Positions 21,528 through 28,686 of a stretch of DNA of 33,897 bases are shown here, in pieces. The position numbers were made by a program, and so were the translations under genes. Source of the stretch: Bacteroidales bacterium (GTDB lineage Bacteria; Bacteroidota; Bacteroidia; Bacteroidales; UBA3824); assembly GCA_024413595.1 (NCBI GenBank), contig JAKSUC010000037.1, positions 1 to 33,897 of the forward strand, in the 5' to 3' direction. The notes beneath the pieces are model-generated. The model did no database searches, was not told where the DNA came from, and worked only from the letters and a program-made list of their open reading frames with translations. Numbering within the stretch: position 1 is the first letter of the stretch; each line of letters begins with the position of its first letter.

Positions 21528-21650
21528 ATGCTTTATATGAATTCAAATGAAATGTTTAATAATTGGTATAATACCAATGTTAATTTTGAAGTCAGCATTT
21601 GTGGTGAATACTTTAATCAGAATAATGAGGAATATTCACCAACACCTTAA
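21528..21650 (+). CDS. small hypothetical protein, 40 aa
   Basis: Begins MLYMNSNEMFNNWYNTNVNF and ends EEYSPTP. An AAGGTAACAA ribosome site precedes ATG 21528, and a strong terminator follows, supporting a real small gene at the end of a tRNA operon. Function unknown. Confidence 0.5.
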   Translation: MLYMNSNEMFNNWYNTNVNFEVSICGEYFNQNNEEYSPTP

Positions 21651-21683
21651 TTCACAAAGAAAATAAAGAAGAAAATCTTATAG

Positions 21684-21716
21684 CCTTTGTGAATGAAAAA
21701 TTCACAAAGGTTTTTT
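21684..21716 (+). terminator. Rho-independent terminator
   Basis: CCTTTGTGAAT pairs with ATTCACAAAGG (11 bp) over a GAAAA loop, followed by TTTTTT. Confidence 0.9.
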
Positions 21717-21742
21717 GTTAAATAAAATTTACAAAAATTCTA

Positions 21743-21773
21743 TTGACAAAAATTTGTAAAATTGTTATATTTA
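21743..21773 (+). promoter_or_regulatory. promoter of the second tRNA operon
   Basis: TTGACA (21743-21748), 17 bp, TATATTTA (21766-21773); leader contains AATGAATGAAATG. Confidence 0.7.
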
Positions 21774-21861
21774 ACTTAGAAAATGAATGAAATGTTCTTT
21801 GAAACATTTTAGCTTCTTGAAATTCCGGAAAATTTGCAAAAGACTAGGTTATTGGTAGTAA

Positions 21862-21955
21862 AAAGATTACATGGCTAATCCGCCACATGTGTGGTAGGTG
21901 TATGAACCATTAGAACCATCCCGGCGTCATGGTCTAAAATAGACCGATAATCTTT
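21862..21955 (+). ncRNA. closed-stem RNA module 7
   Basis: AAAGATTA pairs with TAATCTTT (8 bp). Inner hairpins CCACA/TGTGG and GGTCTA/TAGACC. No tRNA arms. Confidence 0.45.
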
Positions 21956-21965
21956 ATCCAAACTA

Positions 21966-22022
21966 ATTGGGGACAGCAGGCACCCACCTGTTGCTAGAAC
22001 TAATCATCCTAGCTCACCCAAT
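21966..22022 (+). ncRNA. three-way-junction RNA motif, copy 3
   Basis: ATTGGG...CCCAAT closes CAGCAGG/CCTGTTG and GCTAG/CTAGC hairpins, exit CTCACC. A further hairpin, GTGGTTA/TAACCAC, at 22033-22052 lies just before the ribosome site of the HNH gene. Confidence 0.6.
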
Positions 22023-22070
22023 ATAAATATAATGTGGTTATGGGTGTAACCACAATAAAATAAAGGGAAA

Positions 22071-22877
22071 ATGATTATGAATTATGAAAAGCTATATTAC
22101 GCTATCATCAATAAAGCATTAAGAAAACAAATCTCAGGACAACGTTTTAAAGGCGATGGATTTTATTATGAATTCCATCATATAACACCACGTTCATTTG
22201 GTGGTTCTGATGAAGATAAAAATCTTGTTTTATTGACAACAAAAGAACACTATCTCTGCCATTGGCTACTTGTTAAAAGATATGATCTAAATTCTTCAGA
22301 AAGAAAAAAGATGATAAAAGCTTGGTATATGATGGCTGCAGTTGGTTTTACAAAAAGGCCAAAACGTAATATGAATACATATGCTAAGTATCGTAATGAA
22401 ATGGGTGAAACAATGTCAGAAGCGCAGAGTGGAAACAGAAACTCTCAATATGGCAAACATTGGTTTACATCTATAGATACTGGTGAAAGCAAAAATTTTT
22501 TTGAAAAACCAAATGATAGATGGATTGAAGGTAGATGGTTGTTTAACGGTCAAACTTCAGAACTTAAATTTAAAGTGAAACAAACACAAAAATTTAAAGT
22601 AAATTCTACACAAAGAATTAAAAAGAATGTTTCTCATAAATTTATAAGTTTAAAAATGACTAATAAAATTAAACAAACAGAACTTGAAACAAAAAATATG
22701 TGGAATGAATATCATTCTGGCAATTATAAATCTTTGAGAGAATATGAAAAACAAATTTCAATAAGTTTAGTTGCATTAAGAAATAGATTCATTAAATATA
22801 CTCCAATTTTTCTACACATGAGAAAAAAAGGAAAAGAATTTCCTTCAGATAAATCTTTAGTTGGTGTATATGAATAA
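22071..22877 (+). CDS. HNH homing endonuclease
   Basis: 268 residues (or 266 from the second ATG). The HNH site is at about 35-68: EFHHITPRSFGG, then N-L-V-L-L and EHYLCHWLL, the usual H-N-H arrangement of phage homing endonucleases. The middle has a QSGNRNSQYGKHW segment like the DNA-binding repeats of NUMOD-type proteins, and the C-terminal part has a helix-turn-helix-like MWNEYHSGNYKSLREYEKQI. Free-standing within the tRNA array. Confidence 0.88.
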   Translation: MIMNYEKLYYAIINKALRKQISGQRFKGDGFYYEFHHITPRSFGGSDEDKNLVLLTTKEHYLCHWLLVKRYDLNSSERKKMIKAWYMMAAVGFTKRPKRNMNTYAKYRNEMGETMSEAQSGNRNSQYGKHWFTSIDTGESKNFFEKPNDRWIEGRWLFNGQTSELKFKVKQTQKFKVNSTQRIKKNVSHKFISLKMTNKIKQTELETKNMWNEYHSGNYKSLREYEKQISISLVALRNRFIKYTPIFLHMRKKGKEFPSDKSLVGVYE

Positions 22878-22881
22878 CATT

Positions 22882-22950
22882 ATTGTTTATAAGAAGTGAC
22901 CCGGGCCTCTGCTTAGTAAGCAAGACGGAGCAACACTTCTTATAAACAAT
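22882..22950 (+). ncRNA. closed-stem RNA module 8 (17-bp stem)
   Basis: ATTGTTTATAAGAAGTG pairs perfectly with CACTTCTTATAAACAAT. The interior contains TGCTT-AGT-AAGCA and CCTC/GGAG. It begins 4 bp after the HNH stop codon, so it may protect the end of that message or be released from it. Confidence 0.6.
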
Positions 22951-22993
22951 AGACCATGACAAGGTCAGGAAACAAATATGTTTCCATATAATC

Positions 22994-23079
22994 GTTCACA
23001 GATTCAATAGTGAACATAGAACAAACCCCTGAAGCAATAGGCCGTATGGGATCGTTTGTTTCGCCCTTCAATGAAGGGC
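22994..23079 (+). ncRNA. hairpin cluster before tRNA-Glu
   Basis: Three stems in a row: GTTCAC/GTGAAC (22994-23015), AACAAA/TTTGTT (23020-23060) and GCCCTTC-AAT-GAAGGGC (23063-23079). No T-run, so not an obvious terminator; probably processing structures or a small RNA. Confidence 0.4.
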
Positions 23080-23085
23080 ATATTT

Positions 23086-23158
23086 GGCTCATTAGACTAA
23101 TTGGTTAGGTCATCGCCCCTTCAAGGCGGAGAATCCAGTTCAAATCTGGAATGAGCTA
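23086..23158 (+). tRNA. tRNA-Glu(TTC) with C at position 33
   Basis: Acceptor GGCTCAT/ATGAGCT, T arm TCCAG TTCAAAT CTGGA, anticodon arm TCGCC-CCTTCAA-GGCGG. The base before the anticodon is C, where U33 is nearly universal. Confidence 0.85.
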
Positions 23159-23163
23159 TATAC

Positions 23164-23236
23164 TGCGGGATGTAGCAGTGGTTAGCTGACAAGCCTCATA
23201 AGCTTGGAGTCGTTGGTTCAAATCCAACTCCCGCTA
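23164..23236 (+). tRNA. initiator-like tRNA-Met(CAT)
   Basis: The acceptor TGCGGGA/TCCCGCT leaves bases 1 and 72 unpaired (T-T), the hallmark of bacterial initiator tRNA, and the D stem has the A11-T24 pair. Anticodon loop CTCATAA; T arm GTTGG TTCAAAT CCAAC. The three G-C pairs of the initiator anticodon stem are absent (CAAGC/GCTTG), so initiation activity is not assured. Confidence 0.8.
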
Positions 23237-23242
23237 TAAATT

Positions 23243-23325
23243 GGACAGATTTGCGAGTGGTTAATGCAGACAGACTGTAAATCTGTTCCCTTCGGGGTTC
23301 GCTGGTTCAAATCCAGCTCTGTCCA
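23243..23325 (+). tRNA. tRNA-Tyr(GTA)
   Basis: Acceptor GGACAGA/TCTGTCC, anticodon arm ACAGA-CTGTAAA-TCTGT, long variable arm (TCCCTTCGGGGTTC), T arm GCTGG TTCAAAT CCAGC. Normal class II tyrosine tRNA. Confidence 0.92.
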
Positions 23326-23404
23326 CTATTATTATTATTATGCTTGAATGTACAAAATAAGTTTAAATATATTTTGAAACAACAAGTTATATTGATAAAA
23401 ATTT

Positions 23405-23477
23405 GGGTCGCTGGCAGAGTTAGTCAATGCACCGGACTGAAAATCCGGAAATCTAGGTGCGATTCCTAGGCCTCCCA
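23405..23477 (+). tRNA. tRNA-Phe(GAA), imperfect acceptor
   Basis: Anticodon arm CCGGA-CTGAAAA-TCCGG, T arm CTAGG TGCGATT CCTAG (G instead of T at position 55). Acceptor GGGTCGC/GCCTCCC has two mismatches in the middle. Confidence 0.75.
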
Positions 23478-23496
23478 CTAAAAACTACTTTGTTTA

Positions 23497-23606
23497 ATTC
23501 CTCACGTTCAGATCGCGACTGTTCGTTCAAAAGACCTGTTATAAGACCTATGTGAAAGGTTTGGTGAGTTATCCTTGTCGCAAGGCACGAAGATTAAATG
23601 AGGAAT
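23497..23606 (+). ncRNA. closed-stem RNA module 9
   Basis: ATTCCTCA pairs with TGAGGAAT (8 bp) around hairpins such as CCTTG-TCG-CAAGG and AGACCT/AGGTTT. Another stem, CTTTC/GAAAG with GCTTG/CAAGC inside, follows at 23611-23652. Confidence 0.45.
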
Positions 23607-23726
23607 GTATCTTTCTAGCTTGCAAACTCAACAAGCGCCGGGTATTGAAAGAGACAACCTAGTCCTTCATATTTAAAAGGTAGACAAGTTGCTTTAAAGA
23701 TTGTGCAAACTGTACAACGCCTTTAT

Positions 23727-23809
23727 GGAGAGTTATCCTAATTGGTAAGGAAGCGGTCTTGAAAACCGCCGCGATAAAACGCTTGTAGGTTCAAGTCCTG
23801 CACTCTCCG
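23727..23809 (+). tRNA. tRNA-Ser(TGA)
   Basis: Acceptor GGAGAGT/ACTCTCC, anticodon arm GCGGT-CTTGAAA-ACCGC, long variable arm, T arm GTAGG TTCAAGT CCTGC, discriminator G as in serine tRNAs. Last tRNA of the array. Confidence 0.92.
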
Positions 23810-23835
23810 TATAACAATTTCTCTCTTATTAATGA

Positions 23836-23866
23836 GGTCTTATCTTATTTTGATAAGACCTTTTTT
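23836..23866 (+). terminator. terminator of the tRNA array
   Basis: GGTCTTATC pairs with GATAAGACC (9 bp), then TTTTTT. Confidence 0.88.
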
Positions 23867-23886
23867 AAAAGTGAACTTTCATTTAA

Positions 23887-23917
23887 TTGACAAAAGAATT
23901 TATTTTTATTATATTTT
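23887..23917 (+). promoter_or_regulatory. promoter
   Basis: TTGACA (23887-23892), 17 bp, TATATTTT (23910-23917); AGAAGG ribosome site before ATG 23937. Confidence 0.7.
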
Positions 23918-23936
23918 AAAATAAAAGAAGGTTTTT

Positions 23937-24806
23937 ATGGAAAATACAAATCATTATATGAAATTTAATCAACAATATCCTAAAAATTATGGTTCGGTTA
24001 ATCGTGATAAAACAATTTGGGATAAAGAAGTTTTTGATTGGAATTTATTTAAAACAGCTATGTTAAATAATGGTATACAGTTATATGATATAGGTTGGAG
24101 TAAAAAATGGTCTGATGGTATAGTATATTTTGATATGTGGTGTAATGATACAACAGGAAATTTATATTATGAAAATTTTACATTAGATAATATAATGAAT
24201 CGTTCAATATTTTCTCTTAATAATAATAAAACAGGAAATCATTTAGGATATAATGGTTATACAAGTTTAAATTCTTATTTACAAGAAAAGTTTGCAGAAG
24301 ATTATTATAATAATATAGATTGGACTCAATCAAAAGAATTTTTTACAAATAAACTTATTGAAATAGTAATTAAAGGTTTTAAAGAAACATCAAATAGAAT
24401 AACAATAAAGAATAAAAAGAATAATATTCAAAAAAGAATACAGAATATAGAAAATGATATTGATAATGCTATTATAAATTTAGCAGAAGAATATAAACAA
24501 TATGATGTATCTTTTACACAAGAAAAAGGAATAACACAAAATATATCAACAATATATCATTTAAAAAAAATATTTGAAGGTTATGTAGATTTAAGAGAAT
24601 ATTCAATTCAAATAAGAAAAGATATAAAAGGTAATTATGATTTATCTTGGAGATTAGATGATTGGAAATATTCTAAAATGATCCATTTTAAATCAAATAT
24701 AACAAGTCAAGATATGATTAATGTTATTAATGGATTATTTGAAAAATATTTAAAAATTCCAAGTATAACAACAATTTATAATATACCTGATGATTTAATA
24801 AAATAA
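23937..24806 (+). CDS. hypothetical protein, 289 aa
   Basis: Unrecognised. Globular N-terminal half rich in Trp, Tyr and Asn (WSKKWSDGIVYFDMWCNDTT), a basic helical segment at about 155-185 (KNKKNNIQKRIQNIENDID) and a C-terminal domain with a WRLDDWKYSKMIHF strand pattern. No membrane segment. A single-gene unit between a promoter and a terminator. Lys is almost always AAA, so it is not among the codon-optimised genes. Confidence 0.65.
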   Translation: MENTNHYMKFNQQYPKNYGSVNRDKTIWDKEVFDWNLFKTAMLNNGIQLYDIGWSKKWSDGIVYFDMWCNDTTGNLYYENFTLDNIMNRSIFSLNNNKTGNHLGYNGYTSLNSYLQEKFAEDYYNNIDWTQSKEFFTNKLIEIVIKGFKETSNRITIKNKKNNIQKRIQNIENDIDNAIINLAEEYKQYDVSFTQEKGITQNISTIYHLKKIFEGYVDLREYSIQIRKDIKGNYDLSWRLDDWKYSKMIHFKSNITSQDMINVINGLFEKYLKIPSITTIYNIPDDLIK

Positions 24807-24862
24807 AAGTGTTGAAATCTGTAAGATTTTAATGTAATAAATTATAAGATTTAAATGCTTAA

Positions 24863-24897
24863 AGCTCTTTGTATAATTGTATAAAGAGCTGTTTTTA
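24863..24897 (+). terminator. Rho-independent terminator
   Basis: AGCTCTTT pairs with AAAGAGCT, followed by GTTTTTAAGT, the ending shared with the terminators at 15484 and 29348. The bases before it (TTGAAATCTGTAAGATTTTAA) repeat almost exactly at 15434. Confidence 0.75.
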
Positions 24898-24902
24898 AGT
24901 TT

Positions 24903-24960
24903 TGTAAACTTCATTTTACAAAAGATCTATTGACAAATAGTAGATCTTTTATTAAGTTTA
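24903..24960 (+). promoter_or_regulatory. operator palindrome plus promoter
   Basis: TGTAAA-N6-TTTACA (24903-24920), AAGATCTA, TTGACA (24930-24935), 17 bp, TAAGTTTA (24953-24960); AGAGGTAAAAT before ATG 24989. Confidence 0.8.
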
Positions 24961-24988
24961 TATTGTAAAAATAAAATAGAGGTAAAAT

Positions 24989-25174
24989 ATGACAAACTAC
25001 ATTTTGGGTATGAACAATATGATTTATTGCCGTGTAACAGGTGGTTATGCTTGGCGAGATGACACAGATGAAAATATTACACCATATGTAATGAATGAAA
25101 CTGAAGCTAATTGGGCTTTGAAACATTGGACTAAGGCTTGTCCTGAAGATCATGTTTATATTAAGAAGGTTTAA
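24989..25174 (+). CDS. hypothetical protein, 61 aa
   Basis: Unrecognised. Strands (NYILGMNNMIYCRVTGGY) then a helix (NETEANWALKHWTKAC), a small alpha/beta layout. First gene of a three-gene operon, 2 bp before the next gene. Confidence 0.65.
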   Translation: MTNYILGMNNMIYCRVTGGYAWRDDTDENITPYVMNETEANWALKHWTKACPEDHVYIKKV

Positions 25175-25176
25175 TA

Positions 25177-25497
25177 ATGGAAAAGAAAAAGAGACATCGC
25201 CGTACTAAAGCTGAAATGATTGCTGCACGGGCTGCGAAAGCACAAAAGAATGCAGAAAAATACCTTGAAAAGGTTGAAAAGAAGATGACGACTCGTAATA
25301 GTGGAGATATGAAAATTATTCCCTGGCCTCCAAAGGAACAACCTGATGATGGTAAATTCTGGGAATTTCATGCTATTACCGGTACTGAAGCTGAAATGAA
25401 TGAATTTTATAAGGAAAATAAGGAAAATGTAATATGTGGTCCTTATTTGTATAGTGGAAATACTTATCGTGTAACTTATTGGAAGGAAAGAACTTAA
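25177..25497 (+). CDS. hypothetical protein, 106 aa
   Basis: Unrecognised. A strongly basic N-terminus (MEKKKRHRRTKAEMIAARAAK), typical of nucleic-acid-binding tails, then a helix and a small beta-rich C-terminal domain (KFWEFHAITGTEAEMNEFYK). It contains CGG at codon 18 followed by G; here the frame continues without a shift. Its stop overlaps the next start as TAATG. Confidence 0.65.
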   Translation: MEKKKRHRRTKAEMIAARAAKAQKNAEKYLEKVEKKMTTRNSGDMKIIPWPPKEQPDDGKFWEFHAITGTEAEMNEFYKENKENVICGPYLYSGNTYRVTYWKERT

Positions 25498-26522
25498 TGG
25501 CACGTAGTTATAGAATTCTTATTGATAATATGAGAGATGTCAAAAATGTTTATGCTTTTGATATTATTTCTGATATACAAAAGTATTATACAATATCACA
25601 AAATATTTTAGATTCTATACAATCTAAATTAAATAGTATTTTTAAGCCTTTTATTGATAATAATATTTCTATATGTGTTACTACTGAAACATATAATAGT
25701 TTTCCTACTTATATTGAAAAATATATGGGTTATTTTAGAATTAATTTTTCTTTACGTACATCAACAGATAATACAGTAAATTCTTTTACTGCTCATATGA
25801 TAATGTATATTGATTATAATTCAGGTAATATTGAACTTAAAGGATATGATCTAGAAAAGAATGAACTTGAAGGAAATTTTATTATTATAAGTAGAGGTAG
25901 AAGAACTGTATTTAAAACACATGGTGGTTCTAATTCATATTATGAATGGTATAACATTCAGAATGGAGATAAATTATATAGTTTAGCTAAATATCTATCA
26001 AAGAAGTATTATGCTAAAATGCAAGAAAATCTAATTAAAACAAAAGAACAAAAGGTAAAAAATCGGTCAAGAGAATTTATAATTGATGAAGTTCGTACTA
26101 TATGTGATGTAATCAATCAACATAATAATCATAATATTTTTGCTCATTTTTATGATGATGGTAAGGATTATATGGAAAATAAATTTTCTATTATAATCAA
26201 TAATAGAAATGATTATCAAGATATTCCTGTAATGAGTTATCAATATCGTGATTGTGATATATCACTACCAACAGCTGAATTGGCTTCATTAAAATATTTT
26301 AGTTCTGCTGATTGTATTACTATTTCTTTAGTAAAAAATGTAGATAAAGATTGGTATGTTACTATTAACTGGCCTTGTTATGGTAAATTCTCAGAATTCA
26401 TTAATAAATCTGAATTTAGTTCAAAATATTATTCTTCAATTGAAAATATAGCTGAAACAGTAAATATGTTAATTGAAAAAGATATGAAACTATGTAACAA
26501 TATGAATCAAATCTGGTTTTAA
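25497..26522 (+). CDS. hypothetical protein, 341 aa
   Basis: Unrecognised. Two similar-looking halves joined by a basic helix (KTKEQKVKNRSREF): each has a helical start (IQKYYTISQNILDSIQ; DEVRTICDVINQHNNH) and a Tyr-rich beta part. The start at 25497 fits the TAATG overlap. Codon 190 is CGG followed by T (26064), yet the frame continues; reading CGGT as four bases would end the protein after four more residues. This is therefore an exception to, or a regulated branch of, the CGGN rule. Confidence 0.65.
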   Translation: MARSYRILIDNMRDVKNVYAFDIISDIQKYYTISQNILDSIQSKLNSIFKPFIDNNISICVTTETYNSFPTYIEKYMGYFRINFSLRTSTDNTVNSFTAHMIMYIDYNSGNIELKGYDLEKNELEGNFIIISRGRRTVFKTHGGSNSYYEWYNIQNGDKLYSLAKYLSKKYYAKMQENLIKTKEQKVKNRSREFIIDEVRTICDVINQHNNHNIFAHFYDDGKDYMENKFSIIINNRNDYQDIPVMSYQYRDCDISLPTAELASLKYFSSADCITISLVKNVDKDWYVTINWPCYGKFSEFINKSEFSSKYYSSIENIAETVNMLIEKDMKLCNNMNQIWF

Positions 26523-26539
26523 AATCTTACAGATTTTAA

Positions 26540-26598
26540 TGTAAACTTTATTTTACAATTTTATGAGTTGTCAAACTGTTAAAATGTTTATATATTTT
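26540..26598 (+). promoter_or_regulatory. operator palindrome plus promoter
   Basis: TGTAAA-N6-TTTACA (26540-26557), TTGTCA (26568-26573), 17 bp, TATATTTT (26591-26598). Ribosome site TGAGGTAAAA before 26630. Confidence 0.65.
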
Positions 26599-26629
26599 AC
26601 TTGTAAAAATTAAATATGAGGTAAAAACT

Positions 26630-26809
26630 ATGAAAATTTATATTTTAACTCGTACTGATGATTTTGGTACACCTCGCCGTATGATTGAAGGTGTATTTAA
26701 AACTCGTGAAAATGCTGAAAAAGAAAGACAAAATATATTAAAAATGTATGGAGCACCTTCTAAGCTCTGTATTGATACTGAAATTGAAGAAAAAGAACTT
26801 GTAGACTAA
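26630..26809 (+). CDS. hypothetical protein, 59 aa
   Basis: Begins MKIYILTRTDDFGTPRRMIE and ends EEKELVD. Strand, loop, then a helix with ENAEKERQNILKMYG and a closing strand: the layout of small phage proteins that carry a single beta-alpha-beta unit. Followed at 19 bp by the next gene. Confidence 0.6.
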   Translation: MKIYILTRTDDFGTPRRMIEGVFKTRENAEKERQNILKMYGAPSKLCIDTEIEEKELVD

Positions 26810-26828
26810 TTTATAAAAGGAAAAAATA

Positions 26829-27212
26829 ATGAATACAACGTATTATACTCTTAATGATCTTTTTAAGATCCTACAGGGTGGTGTTATTGAACCTGAAAAG
26901 GAAGATGTTCCAACAAAGACTTCTAATGTTGGTTCTATTTACAATGAAGATGCTCTTGAACAGGCTCTTCGTACAAATACAGATGAAATTGCTGAATTAC
27001 AGCGACAAATTGAAGCTAAGAATCGTTATGCTGAAACTGTCCGTAATAAGCTCGCACAGATGAAGACACAAACTAAACTTGTACGAAATGGTACAGATGT
27101 AGCAATTACAATGTCCCGTGATGAAGCTATTAAGTTAGTTGAAAATCTTTCTAATCATCTTTCTACATCTTCTGCTGATCGTCTTACCTTCACTCTTAAG
27201 AATGTTGGTTAA
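26829..27212 (+). CDS. coiled-coil hypothetical protein, 127 aa
   Basis: Unrecognised. Residues 41-80 form a clear coiled coil (EDALEQALRTNTDEIAELQR and on to KLAQMKTQ), followed by a small C-terminal domain (VAITMSRDEAIKLVENLSNH). Codons moderately optimised. AAAGGAAAAAATA ribosome site. Confidence 0.65.
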   Translation: MNTTYYTLNDLFKILQGGVIEPEKEDVPTKTSNVGSIYNEDALEQALRTNTDEIAELQRQIEAKNRYAETVRNKLAQMKTQTKLVRNGTDVAITMSRDEAIKLVENLSNHLSTSSADRLTFTLKNVG

Positions 27213-27246
27213 AGATCATTCAGTAACACTTTCATAAAACTATGGG

Positions 27247-27277
27247 TTGCCAATAGAACTTTAAAATGTTATATTAT
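27247..27277 (+). promoter_or_regulatory. promoter
   Basis: TTGCCA (27247-27252), 17 bp, TATATTAT (27270-27277). No TGTAAA palindrome here. A short leader with AAAAAGAGCTTTATGCTC (hairpin) precedes ATG 27335. Confidence 0.6.
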
Positions 27278-27334
27278 ACCCATAAACAAAACAAATAACT
27301 AAAAAAGAGCTTTATGCTCAAGGAATAAAATACT

Positions 27335-27982
27335 ATGGCAAATATGACTGCTGATAAGGTTAACACTCAGACCTCTAAGATGAGTACACGTGAAGCTATT
27401 GCATCTGCAATTTCTGATATTGTTTCAAAGTCTCGTGATAAGATTGAAACTGTATCTGATGGTGTATGGAAGTTTGCTGCTATTGATACTGGTGATGGTC
27501 CGAAGGACTATATGGTAAAGTGTTATGATAAGCAGGGTAAGTCTGGTAAGATGTTTAAGCAGCGTGAACTTTATCGTGTTGTTGATGGTGTTGAAACTAA
27601 GGTAGAACTTGGTGAATATAAGAAGGCTTATCTATATAAGATCATTAAGTCTCTTACTGCACCAAAGGTAGAACGTACAAAGCGTACTGCTATGGCATCT
27701 ACTGATGTTATTGCTCTTCGTGATGCTATCAAGAAGAATAAGACGGCTTTTTCCATTAATGATAAGGGTTCATTGGTTGGTAAGCTAGATGCTTATGGTG
27801 ATATTGAAATTGTAAATGGTTCTATTAAGCCTATGAAGAATGGTCATAAGCGTAATTTTGGCCGTAAACTGTTTATCAATGGTCAGCTTGTTCACGAAGG
27901 TTCCTTGTTGAATTGTTGCTTCAATACTTTTAATGCTAAGGGCCGTACCAAGAAGGTATCTACTCCTAAGGTTGAAGCTTAA
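27335..27982 (+). CDS. hypothetical protein, 215 aa, codon-optimised
   Basis: Unrecognised. Lys-rich, with a helical N-terminus (STREAIASAISDIVSKSRDK) and beta segments afterwards (KFAAIDTGDGPKDYMVKCYD; GRKLFINGQLVHEGSLLN). Codons are strongly optimised (AAG, CGT, GGT), so abundant. The basic composition with two folded parts would suit a nucleic-acid-binding or structural protein; this is inference. Own promoter and own terminator. Confidence 0.7.
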   Translation: MANMTADKVNTQTSKMSTREAIASAISDIVSKSRDKIETVSDGVWKFAAIDTGDGPKDYMVKCYDKQGKSGKMFKQRELYRVVDGVETKVELGEYKKAYLYKIIKSLTAPKVERTKRTAMASTDVIALRDAIKKNKTAFSINDKGSLVGKLDAYGDIEIVNGSIKPMKNGHKRNFGRKLFINGQLVHEGSLLNCCFNTFNAKGRTKKVSTPKVEA

Positions 27983-27994
27983 TTGTATCATATT

Positions 27995-28035
27995 AGGAAG
28001 GTTCATAATATAATAAAAGAACCTTCCTTTTTCTA
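27995..28035 (+). terminator. Rho-independent terminator
   Basis: AGGAAGGTTC pairs with GAACCTTCCT (10 bp), followed by TTTTCTATTTTTT. Confidence 0.85.
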
Positions 28036-28054
28036 TTTTTTAGAGGATTTAATT

Positions 28055-28567
28055 ATGTTTGTTAAAGCACCTGTTATTAATAGTGAAACTAATGTAAAAG
28101 GTACAGCAAAGTTTCTTGTTCAATTTCATCATACTCCTTATAAAAAGGGTAAACATCGTCGTAAATGTATTTGTAAAATCTATGCTTGTTCAGGTGAAAA
28201 TGTAGATATTGTACAAAATAATTATCCTTGTAATAATGTAAGTATTATTAATTCACCTAAACATCCTGATACTAAATCCCGTATGTTATTGGTTGAAGCT
28301 GAAGCTCAATGTGTTAATACTGATAATTATGTAAAAGCTTATGGACGTATGCTTTCTTTACAACGTGGCCTTCGTTATTTGATTGATAAATATTATGATT
28401 CAGATTCCATAACTGCTGTTTGTTCTGAAAATCCTTTTGTTTTTACTAATGAAACTTATAAAGCTTTTACACATCAACTTAATATTGAATGTGGTTCAGG
28501 TAAAAATGTAGCTTGGAAACTACAACATACAGATAATTATAATCCTTTTGATGATATTAAACATTAA
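28055..28567 (+). CDS. hypothetical protein, 170 aa
   Basis: Unrecognised. Basic start with KKGKHRRKCICKIYAC, a probable strand carrying Cys residues, then a helical middle (DNYVKAYGRMLSLQRGLRYL). Start at ATG 28055 follows TTTTTTAGAGGATTTAATT (AGAGGA ribosome site). Sits after a terminator with no obvious promoter of its own. Confidence 0.6.
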   Translation: MFVKAPVINSETNVKGTAKFLVQFHHTPYKKGKHRRKCICKIYACSGENVDIVQNNYPCNNVSIINSPKHPDTKSRMLLVEAEAQCVNTDNYVKAYGRMLSLQRGLRYLIDKYYDSDSITAVCSENPFVFTNETYKAFTHQLNIECGSGKNVAWKLQHTDNYNPFDDIKH

Positions 28568-28642
28568 TTTTTAAATATTCATCCTACTGCTCCCTATTAA
28601 ACGGGAGTATCTCCTATTTTAAAGGAATTATGGTTGTCTGAT

Positions 28643-28650
28643 CAGATCTG
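28643..28650. promoter_or_regulatory. CAGATCTG palindrome
   Basis: Single copy of the palindrome clustered at 13689-13754, here about 40 bp before the nucleotidase gene in a 119-bp gap that holds no gene. Confidence 0.3.
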
Positions 28651-28686
28651 TAATGTAATGTCTATTTGTATAGGAATGATATAAGA

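Noticed and set aside
17113..23606. Closed-stem modules as miniature transposons
   Set aside because: The terminal repeats differ in every module and there are no target duplications or common ends.
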